Assembly (NCBI GenBank): GCA_910583675.1
Contig: CAJTYH010000052.1
Span: 1-14,268, forward strand
DNA length: 14,268 bases
Source of the DNA: an uncultured Muribaculaceae bacterium
Lineage (GTDB): Bacteria > Bacteroidota > Bacteroidia > Bacteroidales > Muribaculaceae
Direction of reading: 5' to 3'
Made by a program: the position numbers and the translations under genes
Shown here: one piece after another, positions 7,621 through 13,897 of the stretch
How the letters are laid out: every line of letters starts with the position of its first letter
Position numbering within the stretch: the stretch's first letter is position 1
The notes under the pieces: model-generated
The model's database searches: none
Seen by the model: only the letters and a program-made list of their open reading frames with translations
What the model was told of the DNA's origin: nothing

Positions 7621-7628
7621 CAAAGGTA
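7621..7628 (-). promoter_or_regulatory. Bacteroidetes -7 box for the aldose epimerase gene
   Basis: Read leftward the sequence is TACCTTTG, matching TAnnTTTG. It lies 28 bp before the ATG at 7593, giving a short leader of about 20 bases. A TTTC at 7653-7650 has the correct 21-bp spacing for a weak -33 box, and that stretch is inside the palindrome 7641-7672. The epimerase can therefore be transcribed apart from the upstream GH43 and 669-residue protein genes. Confidence 0.5.
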
Positions 7629-7640
7629 ATGAAATTTATT

Positions 7641-7672
7641 GTAAGTTGGGAAATCAAGATTTCCCAACTTAC
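7641..7672. repeat. Perfect inverted repeat overlapping the epimerase promoter
   Basis: Arms of 15 bp (7641-7655, starting GTAAGTTGGG, and 7658-7672) are exact reverse complements around AA. The element covers the expected -33 region of the leftward epimerase promoter, so it could be an operator or a roadblock terminator for transcripts from the upstream gene. No U-run follows on the leftward strand. Its 2-base centre resembles that of the palindrome at 1-30. Confidence 0.75.
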
Positions 7673-7680
7673 AGAAATAA

Positions 7681-7899
7681 GAAGCAAGAGCATTAGAAGT
7701 CAAGCAAGAATACAATAATAGAGCAGGAGAAGTTAGAGCATTAGAAGTCAAGCAAGAATGCCCTGTTTCAATTAGGAATCAGAGGAATCAGAGGAATCAG
7801 AGATATCAGAGGCATAAGAGTTATCACTACAAGCGCCTTTCTTAATTTCTTTTTTCTTGGCTTCTGGTATTCTTGCTTGACTTCTCCTGCTCTAACTTC
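7681..7899. repeat. Intergenic repeat cluster B (33-bp core, 48-bp period)
   Basis: Two forward cores (7681-7713 and 7729-7761) are separated by a 15-bp linker (7714-7728, AATAATAGAGCAGGA). That linker is the exact reverse complement of the linker in cluster A. A reversed core lies at 7867-7899. The second forward core and the reversed core differ at 3 of 33 positions and could pair across a 105-base loop containing a 9-bp tandem repeat. The first core differs from the forward core of cluster A at one base. The cluster fills most of the 333-bp gap between the 669-residue protein and the epimerase. A forward frame through the repeats is open but has a stop codon immediately before it and no start, so it is not coding. 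Confidence 0.88.
7775..7810. repeat. Tandem 9-bp repeat GGAATCAGA
   Basis: Three exact copies of GGAATCAGA (7775-7783, 7784-7792, 7793-7801) are followed by a variant GATATCAGA (7802-7810). It forms part of the loop of repeat cluster B. Short perfect tandem repeats such as this usually vary in copy number between strains by slippage. No gene lies over it. Confidence 0.9.
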
Positions 7900-7926
7900 T
7901 TACTTCTCCAAGGGAATAGCCGCAGG

Positions 7927-9936
7927 CTATTTCCTTGCAAAGAACCGGTCTACGCGATCGGGGGAGAGCATCTGCCAGAGGGAGGCTACTGTCCAGCCGG
8001 GGGCGAAGATGTCGTTGTAGAAGCCCTTGCCGTTGCGGCCGTAATCCCATGTGGTGTGCTGCACCACTTCGGGGTAGTATCCGCGTTTGCCTATGTCGTA
8101 CATATTGTCCTGGGTGGGCATTAGCTGGAGCATGGAGGTCTTGATGACGTTGGAGAAGCCTGACAGGCGCGGTTCGGAGTAGTGCTCGGCAAGGCGGTCG
8201 AGCACGGCGGCGAACTCAAAGATGTATACGTCTATGTGGTTGTTTTCCACTGACACGTTGCCCCATCCGCGCGACTTGAAGCCGACATCGCCGAGCATCT
8301 GGCCGGGAGCGAAAGGCACGTCCCACATGTAGTACCATGACAGGCAGAAGTATGCCGATTTCTTGCAGAGATCCATGTAGTGTTCGCGTTCCTTCCCCTT
8401 GGTGCAGTGCGTGAGGTAGTAGAGTGCCGTGGAGGCATAGAAGGATGCTTCCTTGTCCTCGCAGTTGGCATCAAGGGTGGAGGAGAAGTAGTCGGCCTTG
8501 TCGATGAGTTCGGTTTCAAGGTATTTGGCCGTGGCGCGTGCGCTTTCGAGGTAGCGCTTGTCGTTGAAATACTTGTAGGCCATGGTCAGGGGGAGGGTGG
8601 CGCACGGCGTGCTTCCTCCGGTGGGATCCACGATGGTCAGTTCGTCAGTGAACTTGCGCGGGAAAGATCCGTCGGGCTGCTGTAGGGTGAGCATCTTGTC
8701 AAGGGTAGTGCGTAGGCGTGCGTCCCATTCGGGGTATTTGCGTCCCTGCTTGCGCTCGGCCTCAAGCCAGTTGAGCATGGCGAACACTCCTTCACTCTGG
8801 CGGCGGATGCTGTGGGGGCCTTTGGCTTTGTCTTCGCGCAGGCGCATGGCCTCCTTGAAGAATCCGTTGTCGGTGAATCCGTGTTCGAGGGTGCTGCTGA
8901 ATATGGCCTCTGCGTTGTCGGTCAGATCCTTGCGTCCGTTCTCAAGTCCGTATTCGTGTGCGTTGAAGGCGTTGAGGAGGATGCGGCCTACGAATCCGAT
9001 CTGGTATTCGTCGGTGTTGGCGCAGTCGTCGGTGCGCATTCCGGCGCCGGAATAGTATTTGAGGTCGTACTTGTCTACGTAACTGTTGGTGAAGTAGCTC
9101 GCGAGGTGTTCCTTGGCCTTGGGAGTGTCAATGCCGGTCTCCACGGTGGCGGGTGAGAGGGTATCGTAGGTGTAGTTCCATACGTCTGCCACGAAGTCGC
9201 TGTAGTCCTTGGCGTTGGATCGGCGTATCTGCCATGTGAGGGTGCGGGTGTCGCCCTTGTCCATGCGCTCGAAGGTGCGCACGGGGTCTATGAGGGTGAG
9301 CTTGCGGATGTAGCGGCGTGGAGCTTCCACGTATGGGTAGCTGTAGACGAGCGCCGGTTTGCCGCCGATGTTGCGGAAGCCGGTTGAGCCTACCGAGGTA
9401 TGGCGCGGCAGTATCACGTCACCCGAGAGGTTCTGCAGGATGCAGTCGGCATGGTCGTCGCTGTTCATGCGAAGCACGGTGACGGCGTTGCCGCTCACAG
9501 GTTCGTATATGCCGGTGAGTGGTGAGCTGAGGCGGTCTTCGCGCACTTCCCAGCTGTCGGATGTGTGGAAGGAGGGGGCTTTTTCGGGTGAGCGCAGGTT
9601 GTGGTGGTACCAGAATCCGGGCATGTAGAACTCGCAATCGGCGTGTGCGGCGTCGGTGCCAAGCATTTCCGTCTCTGTGATGTTGAACCAGCAGGTCTCG
9701 TCGGCCTTTATGTTCAAGGTCACGGTAGTGACTTCCCCTGTCGGGTCGGTAGTAGCGGTGCGGAATATGTGCAGTGGGAGCTTGGCTCCATTGTCGGGGC
9801 GCATCAGTGCGCCGTCTGCCGTGGTCTGAAGGGAGTATGTCGTGGTGGCTCCACCGGGAGTCTTCAGTGCCAATTGGGTGGCACCCTGCGCTTGCAAGGC
9901 CAGCATGGCGGCAGCTGCTATAAGATAATGTTTCAT
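7927..9936 (-). CDS. Exported protein of unrecognised family with a helical-repeat C-terminal half, PUL-associated
   Basis: A 669-residue protein with an N-terminal signal peptide (MKHYLIAAAAMLALQAQGA, cleavage near 18-19; no lipobox). Residues 20-240 look like beta-strand-rich domains. Residues 265-665 are helical with repeated aromatic and acidic motifs: YQIGFVGRILLNAFNAHEYG, RRQSEGVFAMLNWLEAE, LTLQQPDGSFPRKF, EASFYASTALYYL and SVENNHIDVYIFEFAAVLDRL. This resembles the (alpha/alpha)n toroids of several glycoside hydrolase and lyase families. I could not assign a CAZy family or catalytic residues; the conserved-looking acids E382, D422, E497 and D569 are guesses. It lies between a GH43 and a mutarotase, which supports a carbohydrate role. 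The ATG at 9936 is preferred because it opens the signal peptide; an upstream TTG frame would run through the 9995-10035 hairpin. Confidence 0.8.
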   Translation of the reverse strand: MKHYLIAAAAMLALQAQGATQLALKTPGGATTTYSLQTTADGALMRPDNGAKLPLHIFRTATTDPTGEVTTVTLNIKADETCWFNITETEMLGTDAAHADCEFYMPGFWYHHNLRSPEKAPSFHTSDSWEVREDRLSSPLTGIYEPVSGNAVTVLRMNSDDHADCILQNLSGDVILPRHTSVGSTGFRNIGGKPALVYSYPYVEAPRRYIRKLTLIDPVRTFERMDKGDTRTLTWQIRRSNAKDYSDFVADVWNYTYDTLSPATVETGIDTPKAKEHLASYFTNSYVDKYDLKYYSGAGMRTDDCANTDEYQIGFVGRILLNAFNAHEYGLENGRKDLTDNAEAIFSSTLEHGFTDNGFFKEAMRLREDKAKGPHSIRRQSEGVFAMLNWLEAERKQGRKYPEWDARLRTTLDKMLTLQQPDGSFPRKFTDELTIVDPTGGSTPCATLPLTMAYKYFNDKRYLESARATAKYLETELIDKADYFSSTLDANCEDKEASFYASTALYYLTHCTKGKEREHYMDLCKKSAYFCLSWYYMWDVPFAPGQMLGDVGFKSRGWGNVSVENNHIDVYIFEFAAVLDRLAEHYSEPRLSGFSNVIKTSMLQLMPTQDNMYDIGKRGYYPEVVQHTTWDYGRNGKGFYNDIFAPGWTVASLWQMLSPDRVDRFFARK

Positions 9937-9994
9937 GATTGATTTATAAGTAAGTATTGCTGCTATATTAATTATATGAGTGCTGAAACACGTT

Positions 9995-10035
9995 TTGTCG
10001 GCAACAGGTGCGTTGTGCACACCTGTTGCCGGCAA
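9995..10035 (-). terminator. Strong hairpin after the GH43 gene
   Basis: Arms 9995-10010 and 10020-10035 pair over 16 positions, all Watson-Crick except one G-T. The core arm is CGGCAACAGGTG and the loop is nine bases. It begins 27 bp past the GH43 stop codon. No U-run follows on the leftward strand, so it may only attenuate readthrough or protect the 3' end, letting some transcription continue into the 669-residue protein gene. That gene has no recognisable promoter of its own in the 125-bp gap. Confidence 0.65.
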
Positions 10036-10061
10036 GCGTTACGGTAAATGGTTGTCCGGTA

Positions 10062-11060
10062 TTATTTGCGGATGGGCTTGATGATGGTCGTGGTGTCGGC
10101 GGTGATGGCGTATGGCTGACCCTTGCTCTTGTCCACATTGAGAGATATGATGCGGGTGCGGCGCGGGCTTACGACGGAGTCGTTGTGGTGCACGTGGTAG
10201 ACGTAGCGCATGTTGCCGTCGTTGTCGGTGAACACGTCGCCGTGGCCTGACCCCTTCTCGCCTACTATGTTGCGATGGATGATGGGATTGGCGGGATTCT
10301 TAGTCCAGGGGCCGACGGGGGATGATGCTGTGGCGTATCCTACCGCGTAGTCGTCGCTCATGAAGTGGTTGGCCGAGTAGAAGAGGTAGTAGAGATCGTC
10401 GATCTTGAGCACTGTAGGGCCTTCCATGATGGGTGCGCTCGGATATGCGTCTGTGGCTTCCCATGCCTGGTCGTTGCGGAAGCATGGCTTGAGTGTCCCT
10501 TCCACGATCTTGCCTGTCTCGGGGTTGAATTCTCCTACCCATAGGAAGTTGCCGTTGTCGAAACGCACGTGGTAGAGGTAGTATTTTCCGTCGCTATCAC
10601 GGAACAGGAAGGGGTCGATGTTCTTTTCCGATGCGTCTATCGGTTCTATGACTTCCTGGGTGTAGAGCGCGTTGACGCTGTCTCCCTTTGCAAGTGCCAC
10701 CTGTTCGTTTGCGGTATATAAATATAGGTATTTGTCTCCGTCCTTGAATATCTGGGGTGCCCAGAACCCCTTGTCACCATATGCGCCGCGTCCTTTTCCG
10801 AGGATGATGGAGTCGGGGCGTGATAGCGTCCAGTTCTTAAGGTCGGTGCTCTCGAGCATGGCGAATCCGAGAGGTTCGGCGTTGCGTGTGCCGGTGAGGT
10901 AGTATTTGCCGTTCTCGGTGTAGATGGTGGGGTCGGCAAAGAATATTTCCATACCTTGTTCCGGTTCAGCTTCTGTGGCCGATTGTTTTGCAGTATTGTT
11001 GCAGGAGACGATTGCAAGCATGGCGGCCGCGCATGCCATCGGTGATAAAAGTCGGTTCAT
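10062..11060 (-). CDS. GH43-family glycoside hydrolase lipoprotein
   Basis: Five-bladed beta-propeller enzyme of the type that removes arabinofuranosyl or xylosyl units. The 332-residue protein has an SPII signal (MNRLLSPMACAAAMLAIVSC, lipidated Cys20). The catalytic triad of GH43 is visible: Asp43 base in FFADPTIY, Asp149 pKa modulator in NIDPFLFRD, and Glu213 acid in IMEGPTVLK. Supporting motifs are GFWAPQIF (98-105) and GSGHGDVF (270-277), with the His typical of the propeller centre. There is no accessory carbohydrate-binding domain, so the length is near minimal. The subfamily and substrate cannot be read with confidence. It is the first gene of the leftward carbohydrate block, behind a good promoter box at 11163-11170. 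Confidence 0.95.
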   Translation of the reverse strand: MNRLLSPMACAAAMLAIVSCNNTAKQSATEAEPEQGMEIFFADPTIYTENGKYYLTGTRNAEPLGFAMLESTDLKNWTLSRPDSIILGKGRGAYGDKGFWAPQIFKDGDKYLYLYTANEQVALAKGDSVNALYTQEVIEPIDASEKNIDPFLFRDSDGKYYLYHVRFDNGNFLWVGEFNPETGKIVEGTLKPCFRNDQAWEATDAYPSAPIMEGPTVLKIDDLYYLFYSANHFMSDDYAVGYATASSPVGPWTKNPANPIIHRNIVGEKGSGHGDVFTDNDGNMRYVYHVHHNDSVVSPRRTRIISLNVDKSKGQPYAITADTTTIIKPIRK

Positions 11061-11162
11061 GGGATATTATAAAAAAGTATTGGTTAATGCGGGATGAAAT
11101 GTGAAAATAGATCTTTCACAATGCTTAAAATCGGTTTTAGCCGGTTCTTTTTGTTTATGTTG

Positions 11163-11170
11163 CAAAAGTA
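11163..11170 (-). promoter_or_regulatory. Bacteroidetes -7 box for the GH43 gene
   Basis: Read leftward the sequence is TACTTTTG followed by CAACA, a close match to typical Bacteroides start-site sequences. It predicts a leader of about 95 bases. That leader contains a small dyad (GTGAAA at 11101-11106 with TTTCAC at 11114-11119). No clear -33 TTTG is found upstream, which is common for promoters needing an activator. Confidence 0.6.
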
Positions 11171-11318
11171 GCATGTCGGAAGCGAGTGTACGGGGGAGGA
11201 TGTCCCGAATACGGGTAATAATGTCCATCGGAATGTTAAAATGGCGTTTTGAGGCTGTTTTGCACGTTTTTTCTAATTAAAAACACAATCGTACTAATGG
11301 ATCTTGGGAAGAGTGTCG

Positions 11319-11326
11319 TATATTTG
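11319..11326 (+). promoter_or_regulatory. Bacteroidetes -7 box inside the 870-bp gap
   Basis: TATATTTG followed by CC is an exact TAnnTTTG match reading rightward, predicting transcription from about 11332. The next gene starts 600 bp further on, so this promoter would drive either a very long leader or a separate RNA (see 11332-11650). No TTTG -33 box is evident. Confidence 0.5.
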
Positions 11327-11331
11327 CCAAC

Positions 11332-11650
11332 GAAAAACTGACAGACCGGCCACAACAATCAGTTATTGTGCCACCGGTCGCACCTTAAAATGCAACCCGT
11401 TTTTAACACAGTCATGAATTACCGTCTGATGCCATCTTCATCTCATTTTCCTGATAAGGCGTTCCTCCTATGTGAGGACAGGTCGTTCTTGTCTTTGGCC
11501 GAATGTCGGGTGGGGTGCAGTCACGTTCCCGATGGGTTTTCAATAATATCATAGTGCCGTTCTGCCCCGGATAAAGATTCCGGGTGCGGGGCGAGCCGGT
11601 TTTGAAGACCGTCGGCAGATATTCCCGAGGGCGGCAGGAGTGCCGTTTTC
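11332..11650 (+). ncRNA. Candidate structured RNA, unidentified
   Basis: From the promoter box at 11319 there are successive short inverted repeats: 11344-11349 with 11374-11379 (plus inner 11351-11355 with 11366-11370); 11461-11467 with 11473-11478; 11506-11510 with 11528-11532; 11567-11570 with 11580-11583; 11595-11598 with 11613-11616; and a last stem 11632-11636 with 11641-11645 followed by TTTT. That order fits a transcript of about 315 bases ending at an intrinsic terminator. I looked for RNase P, tmRNA, SRP and tRNA signature sequences and saw none. A 46-codon frame from ATG 11414 to 11554 exists but shows no recognisable protein features. Short stems of this kind also arise by chance, so this is tentative. 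Confidence 0.3.
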
Positions 11651-11674
11651 CACAACATTGATTTCCGAGAAAAT

Positions 11675-11721
11675 CAGCCCCATGGGGCTGTGTGTGCAAA
11701 CCCCGGGGTTTGCACACACAG
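11675..11721. repeat. Adjoining 16-bp and 34-bp perfect palindromes
   Basis: Positions 11675-11690 form a perfect 16-bp palindrome (CAGCCCCATGGGGCTG). Positions 11688-11721 form a perfect 34-bp palindrome with no spacer, with arm CTGTGTGTGCAAACCCC, and share CTG with the first. A run of 17 exact pairs with no central spacer is far beyond chance in 14 kb. In RNA it would need a small loop of about four bases. No U-run follows. It could be a terminator of the rightward RNA, a binding site or a cruciform-forming element. Confidence 0.85.
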
Positions 11722-11761
11722 AATTTTGATAGAGAAACTATATTGATGCAAGGCGCGTGAA

Positions 11762-11780
11762 TTATACGATGAGCGTATAA
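11762..11780. repeat. Short inverted repeat upstream of the ELWxxDGT gene
   Basis: TTATACG (11762-11768) and CGTATAA (11774-11780) are exact 7-bp arms around five bases. It lies about 80 bp upstream of the proposed promoter box at 11860 and could be an activator or repressor site. The remaining gap sequence to the ATG at 11931 shows nothing else recognisable. Confidence 0.35.
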
Positions 11781-11859
11781 GTTGAGTTAGCCTTTGATTC
11801 CTGATACCGGTCAATCTATGATTCCCCATAAATCCGATACCTTACAATTTATTGCCTGG

Positions 11860-11867
11860 CATATTTG
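11860..11867 (+). promoter_or_regulatory. Possible -7 box for the ELWxxDGT gene
   Basis: CATATTTG matches seven informative letters but has C in place of the first T of TAnnTTTG. It would give a leader of about 55 bases, AT-rich up to the ATG (CTTTTTAAC just before it). No -33 box is seen. The stronger box at 11319 is the alternative. Confidence 0.3.
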
Positions 11868-11930
11868 TGCACGGGCGATTCAACCCTATAACAGTTAACC
11901 TATCTATTTATTCATCTTTAACTTTTTAAC

Positions 11931-13724
11931 ATGAAAAAGAGATCTTTACTCCTATCAGCCGCAGCTTTTGCATGCGTGGCAGGAATGAATGTTTCAGCAG
12001 CGGATGTCAAGGTTCCTGAAGGAGCCGGTGGCAAAATGACTTCACTTCTTCCGGAAGGAGTAACCGCAAATGTAACCCATGACGAGAAGGAATACGGTAC
12101 AAAGAACATAGCTATCGCAGGTTCCGCTGAAAAAGGCTACAAGGCTTTCTTCTGTGCCGATGACGGCGTACACGGCGAGGAGCTTTGGGTAACCGACGGC
12201 ACCGAGGCCGGCACTCACATGGTAAAGGACATCAACCCCGGTATGGCAACCTCCAACATCCAGTATCCTACCCGTTTCAATGACAAGTGCGTCTTCTCTG
12301 CAGATGACGGCGAGAACGGTCAGGAACTCTGGATCTCCGACGGCACCGAGGAGGGCACATACATGGTGGCCGACATCCACATGATCGGCGACTCTGATCC
12401 CCTTGGCTTCTGCCAGCTCAACGAGACACAGTTCGTATTCTTTGCAAAGGATATGGATTCCGAGACATATGGCAAGGACGGTCAGCGTTGGCTCTGGATC
12501 TCCGACGGTACCGAAGAGGGCACATCCCTTGTGAAAGAGGTAGAGACCATGTTCCCCGGTCGTGAGCCTCTTGACAACCGCTGGGGTTCTGTGGTTCGCG
12601 TAGGCCGCAAGGTATTCTTCATTGGCGACGTTGCAGACAAGGACGGCGTGACCTATGGCGACGAACTCTGGGTGACCGACGGTACTCCTGATGGCACTTT
12701 CATGGTGAAGGACATCAATCAGGAGATAAACAAGAACTCTGCTTATGAGGGCTCTACTAATGGTGCCGCTATTGCTCACCTTTGCAACTTCTACAACGAA
12801 AAACTGTTCTTCAAGGCCTGGTCTTGGAACTCCGGAAACGAACCTTGGGCAACCGACGGTACCGAAGAAGGAACTTATGAGATATATGACACCAACCCGA
12901 CTTCCAATCCCAACAACCTTGACCACAATGGCGTGCCTATGGGCAATGGCGGCGGCGTGACCAAGACCGGCGCACCTGCACTCGGTTATATCTTCTTCCG
13001 TTCCTATACTCCCGAGACCGGTAACGAGCTTGGTATGACAAACTGCGAGAAGGGCGACTACAAGGTGTTCGACTGTGATACATACGCACCTACCAAAGAC
13101 AGCTCCTCTTTCCCCGACGACGGTGTTGAATTCGACAACTATTATGTATATTGCTGCAATCGTGGTACACGCGAAGGTGTCACTGATCCGTTCCAGTATG
13201 GCGGTGAGCTGAACGTATGCGACGGCGAAAAGACTTGGGTACAGTACGACTTCAATCCCGGCAGAGGCTGCACATGGACACGCGAGCTTACTGTAGTAAA
13301 CGGTTCGCTCTATTGGAGCAACTCGGGCAATAAGGACGGCCACAACTGGACTCTTACTCGTCTTGACAAGGTAGACGGTGGCGTTCCTGTCACAATATCC
13401 AACCTCCATGCCACCGATGATGGCGTATGGACTCTGCGCAATCTTGACGGCAAGCTGATATTCTTCGCAAACTCGACAAAGAACATCTATTGCTACGAGT
13501 ACACAAACCCCGAAGCCAACCTTGAGCAGAATCCTGACAGAATGGAAATCGAATTCCGCACACGTGAGGAAATAGCTGGTGTAGAGAGTGTCGTTACCGA
13601 TGAATTCGACGCGAATGCCCCTGTTGAATACTTCAACGTTCAGGGTATGCGTGTTAATGCCAACACTCCCGGCCTCTACATCCGTCGCCAGGGTGACAAG
13701 GCTACCAAGGTTGTCATCAAATAA
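11931..13724 (+). CDS. Secreted ELWxxDGT-repeat beta-propeller-like protein with T9SS-like tail
   Basis: A 597-residue exported protein. The signal peptide is residues 1-23 (MKKRSLLLSAAAFACVAGMN, cleaved near VSA-A). Five clear ELWxxDGT motifs begin at residues 84 (ELWVTDGT), 132 (ELWISDGT), 187 (WLWISDGT), 245 (ELWVTDGT) and 304 (EPWATDGT). Most are followed by a GT-MVKDINPG strand. Two decayed versions lie at 366 (ELGMTNCEKGD) and 426 (ELNVCDGEKT). Spacing of 48-62 residues suggests a seven-bladed propeller (inference). The C-terminal 33 residues, from VEYFNVQGMRV to the end at KVVIK, resemble a type IX secretion sorting domain, so the protein is probably on the cell surface or released. 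Codons are strongly C-ending, hinting at high expression. The function of the repeat family is unknown. A terminator follows, then a SusC homologue. Confidence 0.92.
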   Translation: MKKRSLLLSAAAFACVAGMNVSAADVKVPEGAGGKMTSLLPEGVTANVTHDEKEYGTKNIAIAGSAEKGYKAFFCADDGVHGEELWVTDGTEAGTHMVKDINPGMATSNIQYPTRFNDKCVFSADDGENGQELWISDGTEEGTYMVADIHMIGDSDPLGFCQLNETQFVFFAKDMDSETYGKDGQRWLWISDGTEEGTSLVKEVETMFPGREPLDNRWGSVVRVGRKVFFIGDVADKDGVTYGDELWVTDGTPDGTFMVKDINQEINKNSAYEGSTNGAAIAHLCNFYNEKLFFKAWSWNSGNEPWATDGTEEGTYEIYDTNPTSNPNNLDHNGVPMGNGGGVTKTGAPALGYIFFRSYTPETGNELGMTNCEKGDYKVFDCDTYAPTKDSSSFPDDGVEFDNYYVYCCNRGTREGVTDPFQYGGELNVCDGEKTWVQYDFNPGRGCTWTRELTVVNGSLYWSNSGNKDGHNWTLTRLDKVDGGVPVTISNLHATDDGVWTLRNLDGKLIFFANSTKNIYCYEYTNPEANLEQNPDRMEIEFRTREEIAGVESVVTDEFDANAPVEYFNVQGMRVNANTPGLYIRRQGDKATKVVIK

Positions 13725-13748
13725 TAACCTGTACCGAACTTAACAAGC

Positions 13749-13782
13749 GGGTGTGCCCCGTAGAGAGGGCACACCCACTTTT
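13749..13782 (+). terminator. Intrinsic terminator after the ELWxxDGT gene
   Basis: A perfect 10-bp stem (GGGTGTGCCC, 13749-13758, with GGGCACACCC, 13767-13776) and an 8-base loop are followed after two bases by TTTT (13779-13782). It lies 24 bp past the stop codon. It should separate this gene from the SusC homologue, which would then need its own promoter in 13783-13897, where I saw no clear consensus box. Confidence 0.88.
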
Positions 13783-13897
13783 CCCTCTTAGAATTATTGA
13801 ACCGATCCCGTTATCACTCCATACACACCCTTAAATCGCAACCTCCTCCTATTTTCACATTCAACGCAACAAATCATAGTTGCTTAGCAGTGCAAGT

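Noticed and set aside
7594..7623. A longer N-terminus for the aldose epimerase from TTG at 7623
   Set aside because: That TTG is part of the TACCTTTG promoter box, and the ATG at 7593 gives a perfect lipoprotein signal at residue 1.
7681..7761. CRISPR-like array (33-bp repeats separated by a short spacer)
   Set aside because: Only two units per cluster, the spacers are only 15 bp and identical between clusters, copies occur in both orientations, and no cas gene is present.
7681..7842. A peptide-coding reading of repeat cluster B (forward frame open for about 50 codons)
   Set aside because: A stop codon sits directly before the first repeat and there is no usable start codon. The open frame follows from the 48-bp and 9-bp units being multiples of three.
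9937..10035. A longer N-terminus for the 669-residue exported protein from TTG at 10035
   Set aside because: It would translate through the 9995-10035 hairpin and bury the signal peptide 33 residues inside. The ATG at 9936 is preferred.
11414..11554. A 46-codon rightward frame (MNYRLMPSSSHF) in the same gap
   Set aside because: No signal, membrane or domain features and no recognisable start context. It was noted only within the candidate RNA entry; conservation would be needed to revive it.
11412..11717. A 101-codon leftward open frame in the 870-bp gap
   Set aside because: It runs through the palindromes and hairpins, has low-complexity polar composition with no domain, and lacks any promoter or ribosome-binding context.
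12042..13409. A 455-codon open frame on the opposite strand of the ELWxxDGT gene
   Set aside because: It lies wholly antisense to a well-supported gene with signal peptide, repeats and sorting tail. Its translation has no recognisable features, and it is explained by that gene's biased, repetitive codon use.
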